Below are positions 19,469 to 28,620 of a stretch of 64,000 nt of DNA, piece by piece. Numbering within the stretch: position 1 is the stretch's first letter; the number at the start of each line of letters is the position of its first letter. Under the pieces are notes generated by a model. It saw nothing but the letters and a program-made list of their open reading frames with translations, did not search any database and had not been told where the DNA came from. The position numbers were made by a program, and so were the translations under genes. The stretch comes from Shouchella rhizosphaerae (GTDB lineage: Bacteria > Bacillota > Bacilli > Bacillales > Bacillaceae_D): contig NZ_FRBS01000001.1 in assembly GCF_900142675.1 (NCBI RefSeq), forward strand, positions 372,001-436,000, given 5' to 3'.

Positions 19469-19495
19469 GGGGCTTGCCAAGCAAGCCCCCTTTTA
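19469..19495. terminator. Terminator after repeat copy A
   Basis: A 9-bp stem (19469-19477 with 19481-19489) followed by cttttat. It overlaps the 3' end of the convergent yqfW gene. Confidence 0.75.
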
Positions 19496-20077
19496 TATAG
19501 GAAACGCCTCCCCGCTTTTAAGCCAGCGTTCCATCCAATGATATGCTTCTTGCCAGTTTCGCACGCGTACGACAGATTGTGGGGTTGGCATTTGGTTGTA
19601 TGGCGTATCGAATAAGAGGACAGGAATCGCAAATTCTTCAGATATCATGACGGCATTATCATGTTTGTCTTCAAGAAAAACGTCAAGCTTTTGCGCTTTA
19701 ACGGCCTCAAGTTTATCATGCTTGCCGACAAGTTCAATATGGTGATAAGGCACTTGGCGATTCGCGAACCAAGAGGTCGTAACGTCTGTTAAGTGTTTAC
19801 GTCTGGCTGTGATGTAAATGAGCTCATGTTCTTTACTCCAATTTAGAAGGGCCTGTTTGGCACCATAAGCGAGCTCTGCTTCAGCATAGATTGTAGGTTC
19901 ATTTATTTCCATCCAATCCCAAAATTCTTTGTCTGAAATGCGAAGGATTTTAGTCAAGTCGTATTCAGACAAATCAGCTAGTGTGAATTTCTTATTAAAA
20001 TCTTTATTTAAATAAGGGACAAACGTAGCTGGGTCTGTAATCGTACCGTCAATATCGAGTCCAATCCGTTTTTTCAT
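19493..20077 (-). CDS. yqfW: HAD-type 5'(3')-deoxyribonucleotidase-like protein YqfW
   Basis: A 194-residue HAD hydrolase. The nucleophile motif is LDIDGTITDP near residue 6, motif II is LIYITAR with the later K in GKHDK, and the final acidic motif is FLEDKHDNAV. The family is annotated as a nucleotidase of the NT5C type; its substrate in Bacillus is not established. ATG 20077 is preferred over an upstream in-frame ATG because the HAD motif then starts at the usual distance and gaggtg lies upstream. Confidence 0.82.
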   Translation of the reverse strand: MKKRIGLDIDGTITDPATFVPYLNKDFNKKFTLADLSEYDLTKILRISDKEFWDWMEINEPTIYAEAELAYGAKQALLNWSKEHELIYITARRKHLTDVTTSWFANRQVPYHHIELVGKHDKLEAVKAQKLDVFLEDKHDNAVMISEEFAIPVLLFDTPYNQMPTPQSVVRVRNWQEAYHWMERWLKSGEAFPI

Positions 20078-20173
20078 TACAATTACACCTCTTTTAGTAA
20101 TACTTGGCAGCATGTATCGTTTCCTTTTACGGCAAACTAACGACAATCTTCATAAGAAAGCGGGGGAAGCATT

Positions 20174-20596
20174 TTGGCAGAAAACAAACAGAAAGAAACG
20201 GTTAAACTAGTCGATGAAAATGATCCGTCGCTAACCTTTTTAAATACGCATGTGGATGGTCATGATGGCGAAGAAGGCTCAGACTACTTGCTGGACAATC
20301 AGGATGAAAACCGTTTTAACGAGGAAACGGCAAGTGAATTTTCGGCGGACGAAAGGTTGCGAGAACAAGATACAGAAGAAGAGACAGACCGAACAGATGC
20401 GGGGAAAGGGATAGGTACGTTAGCGCTCGTCCTCTCGCTTACTTCCTTGTTTCTTGTCCCATTATTGTTAGGGACAGCCGGCATTATTTGCGGCGCTGTT
20501 GCCATTTCAAGAGGGGCAAGAGGGTTAGGCATTTGGGCCACCGCAATCGGCATTGTTTCTGTTCTCTCTACGCTTATCTTTTCACCCTTTTTTTAA
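20174..20596 (+). CDS. yqfX: DUF4190-type membrane protein (YqfX-like)
   Basis: A 140-residue protein with an acidic hydrophilic N-terminal 75 residues and two transmembrane segments (about 78-105 and 112-138) separated by AISRGARGLG, the usual DUF4190 hairpin. TTG start at 20174 after gcgggggaag. It lies divergently from yqfW and convergently with ispG, as yqfX does in B. subtilis. Function unknown. Confidence 0.78.
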   Translation: MAENKQKETVKLVDENDPSLTFLNTHVDGHDGEEGSDYLLDNQDENRFNEETASEFSADERLREQDTEEETDRTDAGKGIGTLALVLSLTSLFLVPLLLGTAGIICGAVAISRGARGLGIWATAIGIVSVLSTLIFSPFF

Positions 20597-20600
20597 ACGA

Positions 20601-20632
20601 AAAAGCCGGCTCGGACCCGAGTCGGCTTTTAA
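20601..20632. terminator. Bidirectional terminator between yqfX and ispG
   Basis: A 13-bp stem (20601-20613 with 20618-20630, one G-T pair) with T runs at the 3' end in both directions. Confidence 0.85.
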
Positions 20633-20637
20633 ATGGT

Positions 20638-21741
20638 TTAATTCGGCTGAGCTTCGCGTTGTTTTGCATAATGCTCTTCTGCAAGTTTATCGATTTCTTT
20701 CTTTAGCTCTTCCACCATTGTTTCTTCTGGAACTTTACGGACAATCTCGCCTTTCATGAACAAAAGTCCTTCGCCCCGTGCTCCGGCAATGCCGATATCT
20801 GCTTCTCGGGCTTCGCCTGGGCCATTTACGGCGCAACCGAGAACAGCGACTTTGATCGGTGCTTTAATTTTTGAAATGTATTCTTCCACTTCGTTGGCAA
20901 TGCTAATCAAATCAATCTCAATCCGGCCGCACGTCGGGCAGGAGATGAGTGTCGCTGCATTAGCAGCTAGGCCAAACGATTTCAAAAGTTCACGTGCCAC
21001 TTTTACTTCTTCAACCGGATCAGCCGACAGCGATATCCGCAATGTGTTGCCAATACCCATATGCAGAAGAGCACCAATTCCAGCTGCGCTTTTGACCGTC
21101 CCGGCAAAAAGCGTGCCTGATTCAGTAATGCCTAGATGGAGCGGGTAGTCGAATGCTCTGCTCGCTTTGTCATAAGCTTCGATTGCTAAACGCACATCCG
21201 AGGCTTTCATCGATACGATAATATCGTAAAAATCGAGTTCTTCTAAAATACGGATATGGTGCAATGCACTTTCGACCATCGCGTCAGCAGTTGGATAGCC
21301 GTATTTCTCAAGCAAATGGCGTTCCAACGAGCCGGCGTTGACGCCAATACGGATCGGAATGCCTTTTTCTTTTGCTGCCTTTACGACTGCTTCTACATTT
21401 TCGCGCTTGCCGATGTTGCCAGGGTTGATACGGATTTTGTCAGCGCCGCCTTCAATTGCTTTAAGCGCAAACTTGTAGTTAAAATGAATATCAACGACAA
21501 GGGGGATATTGATGCGTTTTTTTATTTCAGAGATTGCTTCTGCAGCTCGCATATCTGGACAAGCTACACGTACAATCTGGCAGCCCGCTTCTTCTAATCG
21601 ATTAATTTCCGCAACAGTCGCTTCGACATCATGCGTTTTTGTTGTCGTCATGCTTTGGATAATAATTTCATCATTTCCCCCTATTGTCAGGTTTCCTACC
21701 TTAACAGGGCGCGTATTTTTGCGGTGAACTCTCTCGGCCAT
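20638..21741 (-). CDS. ispG: 4-hydroxy-3-methylbut-2-enyl diphosphate synthase (flavodoxin)
   Basis: A 367-residue MEP-pathway enzyme that converts MEcPP to HMBPP with a 4Fe-4S cluster. The cluster ligands are in LISCPTCGR (near residue 265), and [10 protein letters not shown] near residue 305. The N-terminal half is a TIM barrel ([11 protein letters not shown] start). Length is normal for the bacterial two-domain form. It is transcribed alone on the minus strand; IspH, the next enzyme of the pathway, is at 9.3-10.2 kb. Confidence 0.95.
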   Translation of the reverse strand: MAERVHRKNTRPVKVGNLTIGGNDEIIIQSMTTTKTHDVEATVAEINRLEEAGCQIVRVACPDMRAAEAISEIKKRINIPLVVDIHFNYKFALKAIEGGADKIRINPGNIGKRENVEAVVKAAKEKGIPIRIGVNAGSLERHLLEKYGYPTADAMVESALHHIRILEELDFYDIIVSMKASDVRLAIEAYDKASRAFDYPLHLGITESGTLFAGTVKSAAGIGALLHMGIGNTLRISLSADPVEEVKVARELLKSFGLAANAATLISCPTCGRIEIDLISIANEVEEYISKIKAPIKVAVLGCAVNGPGEAREADIGIAGARGEGLLFMKGEIVRKVPEETMVEELKKEIDKLAEEHYAKQREAQPN

Positions 21742-21840
21742 AGACCTAATCGCTCCTTTGAGGGGCAGTTGTGCCCATCTTTTGTCTCCTATGGAGTCTG
21801 TTCTATTCTATCAATGATTAACTAGGGCTGGCAAGGATAT

Positions 21841-22197
21841 TCACTCAGGTTCACCATCATACAAAGGAAATCGGTAACGGTGGCCGACTTGAAGCGCGTT
21901 TGGCTCCATTTGTTCATTTAATTCGCGGAAGTCTGCGATGATTGATTCGATTGGACGGTCGACTTGGCGGCCATGCAAATGTTCAACGACAGAGAGGACA
22001 GTTTGCCCTGGCTCAATAATCACTTCTTGATAGGGGAGGGATGGCTCATCCTCTCCTTGATCCTCTTTCACGTGAACGGCTAAAGAGGCAGGAGGCGTAC
22101 TAGTCCCTTTCTCTTCTGCAAACGTACCGCCAGTTAAATCATGGTGTATGCCAAGAATAACAATAATCAAGACAATCCCGTAAAAGATCCGTTTCAC
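21841..22197 (-). CDS. yqfZ: Exported LysM-domain protein (YqfZ-like)
   Basis: A 118-residue protein with an N-terminal membrane or signal segment (about residues 3-20), an acidic linker, and a C-terminal LysM-like module (PGQTVLSVVEHLHG, then NALQVGHRYRFP). LysM modules bind peptidoglycan GlcNAc. GTG 22197 is chosen because aaaggagg ends 10 bases before it; the ATGs further upstream lie before or within that site. It stands at the yqfZ position next to ispG. Confidence 0.75.
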   Translation of the reverse strand: MKRIFYGIVLIIVILGIHHDLTGGTFAEEKGTSTPPASLAVHVKEDQGEDEPSLPYQEVIIEPGQTVLSVVEHLHGRQVDRPIESIIADFRELNEQMEPNALQVGHRYRFPLYDGEPE

Positions 22198-22291
22198 AGC
22201 GCAGCCGCCTCCTTTTTGCATGAATGGCTTCAATATGTATAACCTATAGAATGGACGTTTGCTTAAAATCTATTCATTCGTGAGGGCTCTA

Positions 22292-23446
22292 ATGAAAAAG
22301 AATGATTATTCAGGGCTGTTTTTACTTCCGACACTGATCGTCTTAGGGAATTCGATGTATGTGCCGCTTTTGCCCGTTATTCAACAAACATACGCATTTA
22401 CACAAACGGAAAGCACGTGGTTTTTAAGCACTTTTACGCTCGCAGGTGTGGTGGCGATTCCATTTGCCCAACAATTGGCCCGGCGTACGAATATTCGCAA
22501 GGCTATGGTCATAAGCTGTTTTTTAGTCATGGTAGGGTCGCTTGTCAATGTATGGGCCCAAATGAATGAGGCTGCTACACTTTTATTTGCTGGACGGATA
22601 GTTTCCGGGATGGGAGCAGGTGGCGCAACTTCTCTTGCTTACACATATGCAGGCGCTTTTGCAAAAGGCAACGAAAAGTTGGTTCTCTTTGGGCGGCTTG
22701 AACTTAGCAATGGCATCGCAAAAGTAAGCAGTCCACTAATTGGGAGCTTGCTATTGTATTTGTCTTGGACACTAAGCCCATACCTGTTTCTCTTATTGGC
22801 TGTTGGCAGCATCTTTTTTGTCTGGCGCAATATTGCGCCGCTAAAGTGGGAAAATCCAAAAGTGGGACAACGCTCTTTCCGGCGCTATTTTTTCGTTGCC
22901 GCCTCTGAGTATATGTTAAGCCTTGTTCATTTGTTTTTATTATATGGTTTGTTTTTTTATGCTTCTTATTTATTCTCGCTATTTGGTTTTTCTCCTGCCG
23001 TTCGGGGTGTGCTGTTAGCGCTGCCGTTTTTGGCAATGGTGCTGTGCTCAGCGAATATTCGCTTTGTTGCCAACGTGGGTCAAACAGCAATACGTGGCGT
23101 ACTGTTAAGTTTGCTGCTATGTTGCACACTTTTGCTGCTATTCTTTAGTGAGCAAGCAATTGTACTTTGTATCGTACTTTTGATTTGCGGCGGATGTACA
23201 GGGGTCGCCTTGCCCCTTGCAAGCAATGCCTTAGGGGAGAAGACGGCAGGGGCTGTCCGTGAACGTTTAATTGCATATCTGTCGATGGCAAGGTTTTTAA
23301 GCATTGCGGCAGCGCCGCTTTTTTATCAAATGTGGATAGGCAATGGCATGGTTGCACTTGGCAGCCTAGTTGCCGTTTTGGCGGCTTCCCTTATAATAGG
23401 AATATGCCTCCACAGGGAAAAAAACCAACATATCACACAAATTTAA
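22292..23446 (+). CDS. MFS transporter
   Basis: A 384-residue major facilitator with about 12 transmembrane helices and the motif-A-like loop ARRTNIRKAM after helix 2. Helix 4 shows GRIVSGMGAGGATS and helix 5 motif-C-like GIAKVSSPLIG, which suggests a drug/H+ antiporter (DHA1/Bmr-like) efflux pump. The substrate cannot be inferred. ATG 22292 is preferred (gaggg upstream); TTG 22259 is a possible earlier start. It lies alone, divergent from the LysM gene. Confidence 0.8.
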   Translation: MKKNDYSGLFLLPTLIVLGNSMYVPLLPVIQQTYAFTQTESTWFLSTFTLAGVVAIPFAQQLARRTNIRKAMVISCFLVMVGSLVNVWAQMNEAATLLFAGRIVSGMGAGGATSLAYTYAGAFAKGNEKLVLFGRLELSNGIAKVSSPLIGSLLLYLSWTLSPYLFLLLAVGSIFFVWRNIAPLKWENPKVGQRSFRRYFFVAASEYMLSLVHLFLLYGLFFYASYLFSLFGFSPAVRGVLLALPFLAMVLCSANIRFVANVGQTAIRGVLLSLLLCCTLLLLFFSEQAIVLCIVLLICGGCTGVALPLASNALGEKTAGAVRERLIAYLSMARFLSIAAAPLFYQMWIGNGMVALGSLVAVLAASLIIGICLHREKNQHITQI

Positions 23447-23551
23447 GCAGCGAACCAGGACTTTAGACCCTTCTCGGATGAACAAAAAAGAGGTTACCTA
23501 TTTGAGAGGGCTGTAAAAACAGCTGCCTCACGAACAGGAGTGATCAGTTTA

Positions 23552-24436
23552 ATGAGAACAACATTAAAGAAAATAAGCATCGCTTTGACTGCGTTATTGC
23601 TTGTTATTTCCTTTATGCCAAAACTAGCGTTTGCAGACGCCGTCCCTGGTGATGTGATAGTCACCCTTGGACAAAACTTGTCTGAGGAGCAGAAGAAGGA
23701 TGTTTTAAAACGGATGGAACTGCCTGATGAGTATGAAACCATTTATGTAACCAATGAAGAAGAGCACTTATACTTAGGTCAGTATATTAGCGCCAGCCAA
23801 ATCGGCAATAAAGCCTTGTCTTCATCGAAAATAACAATTGCCCCTGCTGGCACTGGCATACAAGTGACTTCTGATCGAATTAGCTGGGTTTCGAATGAAA
23901 TGTATGCCAATGCTTTAGTAACAGCTGGCGTACAAGACGCTGAAGTGTATGTCACAGCTCCGTTTGAAGTTTCAGGTACGGCTGCTCTAACTGGGTTGAT
24001 TAAAGCATATGAGACAGCTGCTGACTTGGATATTCCAGAGGAACAAAAGACCGTTGCCAATGAGGAAATGATCCGAACAGCAGAGCTAGCTGAATCGATT
24101 GGCAGCGAAGAGGCCAATGAGTTAATTACCCGAGTGAAAGAAGAAATTGCTAGCACCGACATTAAAACAGAAGAGGAAATGCGAACGATTATTATTAAGC
24201 TTGCCGATGAAATTAACGTGACGCTATCGGATCAGGAAACGGATGAACTTACAGCATTATTTATGAAAATGAAAGATCTTGATATTGATTGGGATCACTT
24301 AAAGGATCAGCTATCGAAAGTAAGGGAGAACTTTGGCAATTTTGTCGAAAGCGAGGAGGCAAAATCATTCCTCGACAGTTTTATTGATGCAATGAAACGC
24401 TTTTTTGATTCCATTGCTGACCTATTTCGTTCATAA
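23552..24436 (+). CDS. Secreted DUF1002 protein (YpuA-like)
   Basis: A 294-residue exported protein. The signal peptide covers about residues 1-29 with the cleavage site after AFA. The DUF1002 domain (VIVTLGQNLSEEQ, later TAPFEVSGTAALTGLI) fills the next 170 residues and matches B. subtilis YpuA; the acidic C-terminal helices may be coiled coil. Start at ATG 23552 (aggag 11 bases upstream), with GTG 23540 too close to the same site. Function unknown; it probably acts at the cell surface. Confidence 0.82.
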   Translation: MRTTLKKISIALTALLLVISFMPKLAFADAVPGDVIVTLGQNLSEEQKKDVLKRMELPDEYETIYVTNEEEHLYLGQYISASQIGNKALSSSKITIAPAGTGIQVTSDRISWVSNEMYANALVTAGVQDAEVYVTAPFEVSGTAALTGLIKAYETAADLDIPEEQKTVANEEMIRTAELAESIGSEEANELITRVKEEIASTDIKTEEEMRTIIIKLADEINVTLSDQETDELTALFMKMKDLDIDWDHLKDQLSKVRENFGNFVESEEAKSFLDSFIDAMKRFFDSIADLFRS

Positions 24437-24466
24437 TAAGAGAGGAGTGAGCTCCTCTCTTATTAT
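24435..24466 (+). terminator. Hairpin after the DUF1002 gene
   Basis: A 13-bp stem (24435-24447 with 24452-24464) overlaps the stop codon. It is followed by attatg and has no uninterrupted T run, so termination may be incomplete. Confidence 0.55.
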
Positions 24467-24535
24467 TATGGGCATGAAACTTTTTGAAGGGCTGCACGTA
24501 GAAAAGGTATAAGTGATGATTGGGAGGTCGATTTT

Positions 24536-25207
24536 ATGATTGATTGGCTCGATTCAGCTTCGATTGGATTTATCGTAGTTGCTTTTGGGACATTATTTTT
24601 AATTGGCGAATTGCTAGTTAGGGTAAGGGGTCTATTTGGCCTTCTCGGCATTGGGTTAATATGCATGTATTTTATTTACCATTTAAACGGGGACGTCGGC
24701 ACTTGGGTAATTGTTTTTTATTTAATTGGCCTTGGACTCATTATCTTTGACGGCAACGTGACATCAGACGGAACAATTGCTGCGATTGGGGTTATACTAA
24801 TGATCGTCGGCCTAGCGATCCCTGCCCCAGATTTCGTTTATGGCGTGCTTGTTTCATTTGCGACCGTAATCGGTGCCTTTGCGTCTCTTTTGTTCTTAAA
24901 AGTTTTTCCCCATCGGAATATGTGGGCGAAAATGACATTAAAAGACCAACTTTCTTCTGAAAAAGGCTATAACTCTATGAACGAAAGCTACAAAGAACTT
25001 GTTGGAAAAAAAGGAATAGCTTTGACTGACTTTCGTCCTACTGGAACCATTGACATTGAGGGGAACCCATACAGCGCAACAAGCGGGGGCCGTTGGATTA
25101 AAGCCGATACAGAAGTGGAAGTGGTTTCCGTCGACGGAACGAGGATTTTAGTCAAAGCCGTCGAAGTGGAGAATGAAGATGCAAATCAAAGTAAGGATCA
25201 CCAGTAA
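24536..25207 (+). CDS. NfeD-family membrane protein
   Basis: A 223-residue protein with four or five hydrophobic segments over residues 8-130, and a soluble OB-fold domain at the C terminus (GKKGIALTDFRPTGTIDIEG, later ILVKAVE). NfeD proteins usually work with stomatin/flotillin-type SPFH proteins in membrane microdomains. No partner SPFH gene is adjacent. The protease-like N-terminal domain of long NfeD proteins is missing, so this is a short form. Shine-Dalgarno gggaggt. Confidence 0.82.
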   Translation: MIDWLDSASIGFIVVAFGTLFLIGELLVRVRGLFGLLGIGLICMYFIYHLNGDVGTWVIVFYLIGLGLIIFDGNVTSDGTIAAIGVILMIVGLAIPAPDFVYGVLVSFATVIGAFASLLFLKVFPHRNMWAKMTLKDQLSSEKGYNSMNESYKELVGKKGIALTDFRPTGTIDIEGNPYSATSGGRWIKADTEVEVVSVDGTRILVKAVEVENEDANQSKDHQ

Positions 25208-25261
25208 AGGCGAAGCTTGTCTCACGGCAGCTAGGGGGAAAGTAAATATGGAGGAAAGACT

Positions 25262-26311
25262 ATGGAATTAGGCATTAGTACCTTTGTAGAAACAACTCCG
25301 GATATAAAGACGGGGGAAACAATCAGCCATGCCCAACGACTCCGGGAAGTCGTTGAGGAAATAGTCCTTGCTGACAAGGTTGGACTCGATGTATTCGGCG
25401 TAGGAGAACATCATCGCCAAGATTATGCTGCTTCTTCCCCTGCTGTCGTATTGGCTGCGGCGGCTTCGCAAACAAAACGAATTAGGCTGACGAGTGCGGT
25501 GACTGTGCTTTCATCTGCTGACCCCGTACGCGTCTTCCAAGATTTCGCAACGCTTGACGGACTTTCAAATGGGCGGGCGGAAATAATGGCAGGCAGGGGC
25601 TCTTTCATTGAGTCGTTCCCGCTATTTGGCTATGACTTAAATGATTATGATGAGCTGTTTGAAGAGAAACTTGATTTGCTTTTGCAGCTGCAACAGTCAG
25701 AAAGGGTAACGTGGAGCGGCAAACATCGCCCTGCTATTCAAAATTTAGGTGTGTATCCACGGCCTGTACAAAATCCACTGCCTATATGGATTGGGAGCGG
25801 AGGCAATCAGGAATCTGTTATTCGCGCAGGGCTTCTCGGTCTCCCGCTTGTCCTCGCGATCATCGGTGGAAATCCACTCCAGTTTGCTCCTCTAGTGGAA
25901 CTTTATTATAAAGCGGCTGAGCATGGGGGACATGACCCCTTAAAACTCCAAGTTGCCTCTCATTCACACGGGTTTATAGCCGAAGATGTGGTAACTGCTG
26001 CAGACACATTCTTTCCTTCTACCCAGCAGGCGATGAATACGCTTGCCCGGGAGAGAGGCTGGGGAGTATACACCCGCTCAAGCTTTGATGCTGCACGGAG
26101 CTTTGAGGGAGCTCTTTATGTCGGAGATCCTGAGACGGTGGCAAAAAAGATAATTCACCTGCGTAAATATGTAGGAATTACAAGATTTATGCTGCATGTG
26201 CCGGTCGGTTCGATGCCCCATGAAGATGTCATGAAGGCAATTGAACTTTTCGGAAAAGAAACGGCGCCACGTGTGAGGGAGGAAGTCTTCCGATGGGAAA
26301 CGTCCCAATAA
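25262..26311 (+). CDS. Luciferase-like flavin-dependent monooxygenase
   Basis: A 349-residue LLM-class (bacterial luciferase-like) TIM-barrel oxidoreductase. The characteristic GVGEHHRQDYAASSPAVVL segment is near residue 46, and NGRAEIMAGRGS near residue 104. These enzymes use FMNH2 or F420; FMN is expected in Bacillus. Substrate unknown. It follows nfeD by 54 bases and could be cotranscribed. Shine-Dalgarno ggaggaaag. Confidence 0.85.
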   Translation: MELGISTFVETTPDIKTGETISHAQRLREVVEEIVLADKVGLDVFGVGEHHRQDYAASSPAVVLAAAASQTKRIRLTSAVTVLSSADPVRVFQDFATLDGLSNGRAEIMAGRGSFIESFPLFGYDLNDYDELFEEKLDLLLQLQQSERVTWSGKHRPAIQNLGVYPRPVQNPLPIWIGSGGNQESVIRAGLLGLPLVLAIIGGNPLQFAPLVELYYKAAEHGGHDPLKLQVASHSHGFIAEDVVTAADTFFPSTQQAMNTLARERGWGVYTRSSFDAARSFEGALYVGDPETVAKKIIHLRKYVGITRFMLHVPVGSMPHEDVMKAIELFGKETAPRVREEVFRWETSQ

Positions 26312-26435
26312 AGGCATACCCACGTCCAGTACATGGTTGATCAAAAGAGAGTGAGACCTGAAAGGCCAGTTGACTGAACTTGCTCTTATTCCGGTTTTTT
26401 ATCATGCAATCACAGACGGTGTATCCTTTTCAAGT

Positions 26436-26500
26436 CAATAAATGAAACGTCAGCGCTGACCATGTGGCCAAGCAGCGGTTCATTTATTGGCTGTCTTTTT
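26436..26500 (+). terminator. Large composite hairpin, probable terminator
   Basis: The outer 11-bp stem (26436-26446 with 26479-26489) encloses a perfect 12-base palindrome gtcagcgctgac and further GC-rich sequence, and is followed by ggctgtcttttt. It lies in the 391-base gap between the monooxygenase and the Na/Pi gene, the rest of which holds a promoter and no supported gene. Confidence 0.55.
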
Positions 26501-26602
26501 GTATAAGACTAAACAAATCACATATTATAACGACAAGTTAGGTGCCTATAGCCACTCATTTTTTCGTTTTGTAAAGAAAACATTAAGAAACGGTAAATAT
26601 CA

Positions 26603-26631
26603 TTTACAAATACTCAATAATTGTTTAATAA
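26603..26631 (+). promoter_or_regulatory. Candidate promoter of the Na/Pi cotransporter
   Basis: TTTACA at 26603-26608 and TAATAA at 26626-26631 are 17 bases apart, about 70 bases before the chosen start. I could not recognise a convincing set of PhoP-box repeats. Confidence 0.5.
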
Positions 26632-26702
26632 TAGACACGGACCATAATGTTGAGGTTTGTCGAAAGACGCCCAAAAATGAGTTGGATGAAGGGATGAGAT
26701 GC

Positions 26703-28325
26703 GTGGGAGAGTTTCAAACGTTGCTGTTTACGTTTCTTGGAGGAATAGGGATCTTTCTATTTGCCGTCAAGTATATGGGTGACGGACTCCAAAAGACAGC
26801 AGGAGACCGGTTGCGGGATTTGCTAGACAAATACACAACGAATCCTTTTATGGGTCTAATTTCGGGGATTGTCGTCACGATTTTACTGCAGAGCAGCACA
26901 GCGACAACGGTGTTGACGATCGGACTTGTTAATGCAGGCTTTATGCGGCTTAGGCAAGCGATTGCTGTTATAATGGGCGCAAATATTGGGACAACAACAA
27001 CAGCCTTTATTATTGGACTAAATTTAAAAGAATACAGCTTGCCCATTATGGCAGTAGGGGCCTTTTTAATTTTCTTTTTCAAAAAGAAAAAAGTCAATCA
27101 TATCGGTCAGATCGTGTTTGGGTTTGGCGGGCTTTTTTATGGTCTAGATCTTATGGGAAGTAGCTTGCGGCCGCTTAGCAATTGGGAACCATTTGTCGAT
27201 TTCACCGTTAGGATGGGAGATAACCCATTTTTAGGAGTGATTGTAGGGGTGATTTTAGCTGTCGCCTTGCAAAGCTCGACTGCAGCAATCGGTCTGGTTC
27301 AGCAATTGTACGAGCAAGGAGCAATGGAACTACAAGCTGCGCTTCCCGTTTTAATTGGCGACAACATTGGTACTACCCTTACAGCTGTATTAGTTGCGAT
27401 TGGTGCGACTGTAGGAGCACGAAGGGCTGCGCTCACCCATGTCGTGTTTAATGTCATTGGTGCGGTGTTAGTCATGATCGCGTTTCCTATTTTTGTAAAC
27501 TTTATTGCTTTTTTAGGCGAACAATTCAATTTAGGCCCTTCCATGCAAATTGCATCAGCTCACGGTGTCTATAATGTCGCAAATGTGATCATTCAATTTC
27601 CGTGTATCGCTTTACTGGCCTATATCGTTACGAAGCTTGTTCCAGGAGATGAACTTGCTTTAGATTACAAACCAAAACATTTAGATCCGATCTTTATCGG
27701 AAACTCGCCAGCAATTGCTTTAGGACAAGCCAAACAAGAAATTATCCATATGGCCGATTACTCAAAAAAGGGATTAGAGCAAGCGATTCGCTATATGGAA
27801 ACAGGCGAAAAGAAGGACGCCGAGTTGGCACTCCAGTATGAACAAGCGATTAACAATTTAGACCGCGAGATCACCGACTATTTGGTTAAAGTGTCGGCAC
27901 GTTCCTTGTCGCCGACGGATTCCAATCTCCATTCAACGCTATTAAATGTTGTTAGGGATATTGAACGGATTGGCGATCATATGGAAAACATTGTTGAACT
28001 GAAAGATTATCAAAAAGCGAATAAAGTGAAAATGAGCGATATTGCCTTAAATGACTTAAACGAGATGTTCAAATTAACGTATTCGACATTAGAAGAAGCA
28101 ATGGATTCCCTTGAACGGGATGACCTTGATAAAGCCCATGACGTTTTAAAACATGAAGATTTAATTGATAGCATGGAAAGAAAGCTAAGAAAACAACACA
28201 TTAAACGGATAAATGAGGGCAAATGTTCTGGTTCGGCGGGGATTGTCTTTGTCGATATTATTAGTAATTTAGAACGAATTGGCGACCATTCGGTCAACAT
28301 TGCCCAATCGGTAATTGGCGATTAG
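26703..28325 (+). CDS. Na+/phosphate cotransporter family protein (YqeW-like) with PhoU-like tail
   Basis: A 540-residue protein. The N-terminal 340 residues are two NptA/Na-Pi-cotransporter repeats, each with a QSSTA motif (LLQSSTATTV near 64, ALQSSTAAIG near 187). The C-terminal 170 residues are a helical PhoU-like domain (DIERIGDHMENI and LERIGDHSVNIA). It probably imports phosphate with sodium. GTG 26703 is preferred because gaaggg is 9 bases upstream; the frame is open for another 70 codons, but those are AT-rich and lie across the promoter. No pst operon is present in this window. Confidence 0.88.
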   Translation: MGEFQTLLFTFLGGIGIFLFAVKYMGDGLQKTAGDRLRDLLDKYTTNPFMGLISGIVVTILLQSSTATTVLTIGLVNAGFMRLRQAIAVIMGANIGTTTTAFIIGLNLKEYSLPIMAVGAFLIFFFKKKKVNHIGQIVFGFGGLFYGLDLMGSSLRPLSNWEPFVDFTVRMGDNPFLGVIVGVILAVALQSSTAAIGLVQQLYEQGAMELQAALPVLIGDNIGTTLTAVLVAIGATVGARRAALTHVVFNVIGAVLVMIAFPIFVNFIAFLGEQFNLGPSMQIASAHGVYNVANVIIQFPCIALLAYIVTKLVPGDELALDYKPKHLDPIFIGNSPAIALGQAKQEIIHMADYSKKGLEQAIRYMETGEKKDAELALQYEQAINNLDREITDYLVKVSARSLSPTDSNLHSTLLNVVRDIERIGDHMENIVELKDYQKANKVKMSDIALNDLNEMFKLTYSTLEEAMDSLERDDLDKAHDVLKHEDLIDSMERKLRKQHIKRINEGKCSGSAGIVFVDIISNLERIGDHSVNIAQSVIGD

Positions 28326-28332
28326 CCTATAT

Positions 28333-28364
28333 AACGGCCGGAAGTAAAAGCCGGCCGTTTTTTC
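28333..28364 (+). terminator. Terminator after the Na/Pi cotransporter
   Basis: A 9-bp GC-rich stem (28333-28341 with 28351-28359) followed by T6. Confidence 0.85.
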
Positions 28365-28401
28365 TTAAATAATCGTTGCATCAAAGAGAAAAACGTGGTA
28401 A

Positions 28402-28407
28402 TATAAT
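28402..28407 (+). promoter_or_regulatory. -10 element before the tRNA cluster
   Basis: A perfect TATAAT lies 31 bases before the first tRNA. A TTGCAT is 20 bases upstream of it, which is longer than the usual spacing, so the -35 element is uncertain. Confidence 0.5.
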
Positions 28408-28437
28408 TTTTGTCCGAATGAGGAGTATGGAAGACGA

Positions 28438-28512
28438 TCCACAGTAGCTCAGTGGTAGAGCTATCGGCTGTTAACCGATCGGTCGCAGGTTCGAATCCTG
28501 CCTGTGGAGCCA
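28438..28512 (+). tRNA. tRNA-Asn (GTT)
   Basis: Acceptor stem tccacag/ctgtgga, anticodon GTT in loop ctgttaa, T loop ttcgaat. CCA is encoded (28510-28512). First of five tRNAs in a cluster. Confidence 0.97.
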
Positions 28513-28514
28513 TT

Positions 28515-28591
28515 GGCGGTGTAGCTCAGCTGGCTAGAGCGTACGGTTCATACCCGTGAGGTCGGGGGTTCGATCCCCTCCGCCGCTACCA
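28515..28591 (+). tRNA. Elongator tRNA-Met (CAT)
   Basis: Acceptor ggcggtg/cgccgct with a G1-U72 wobble pair as in the B. subtilis elongator tRNA-Met; anticodon CAT in loop ttcatac; CCA encoded. It begins two bases after the tRNA-Asn CCA. Confidence 0.95.
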
Positions 28592-28620
28592 TATCTATAC
28601 ATAACGAATCAAGCTTTTAT

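Noticed and set aside
26487-26702. N-terminal extension of the Na/Pi cotransporter frame
   Set aside because: The extension is AT-rich, covers a promoter, and GTG 26703 has a good ribosome-binding site just before the first membrane helix.
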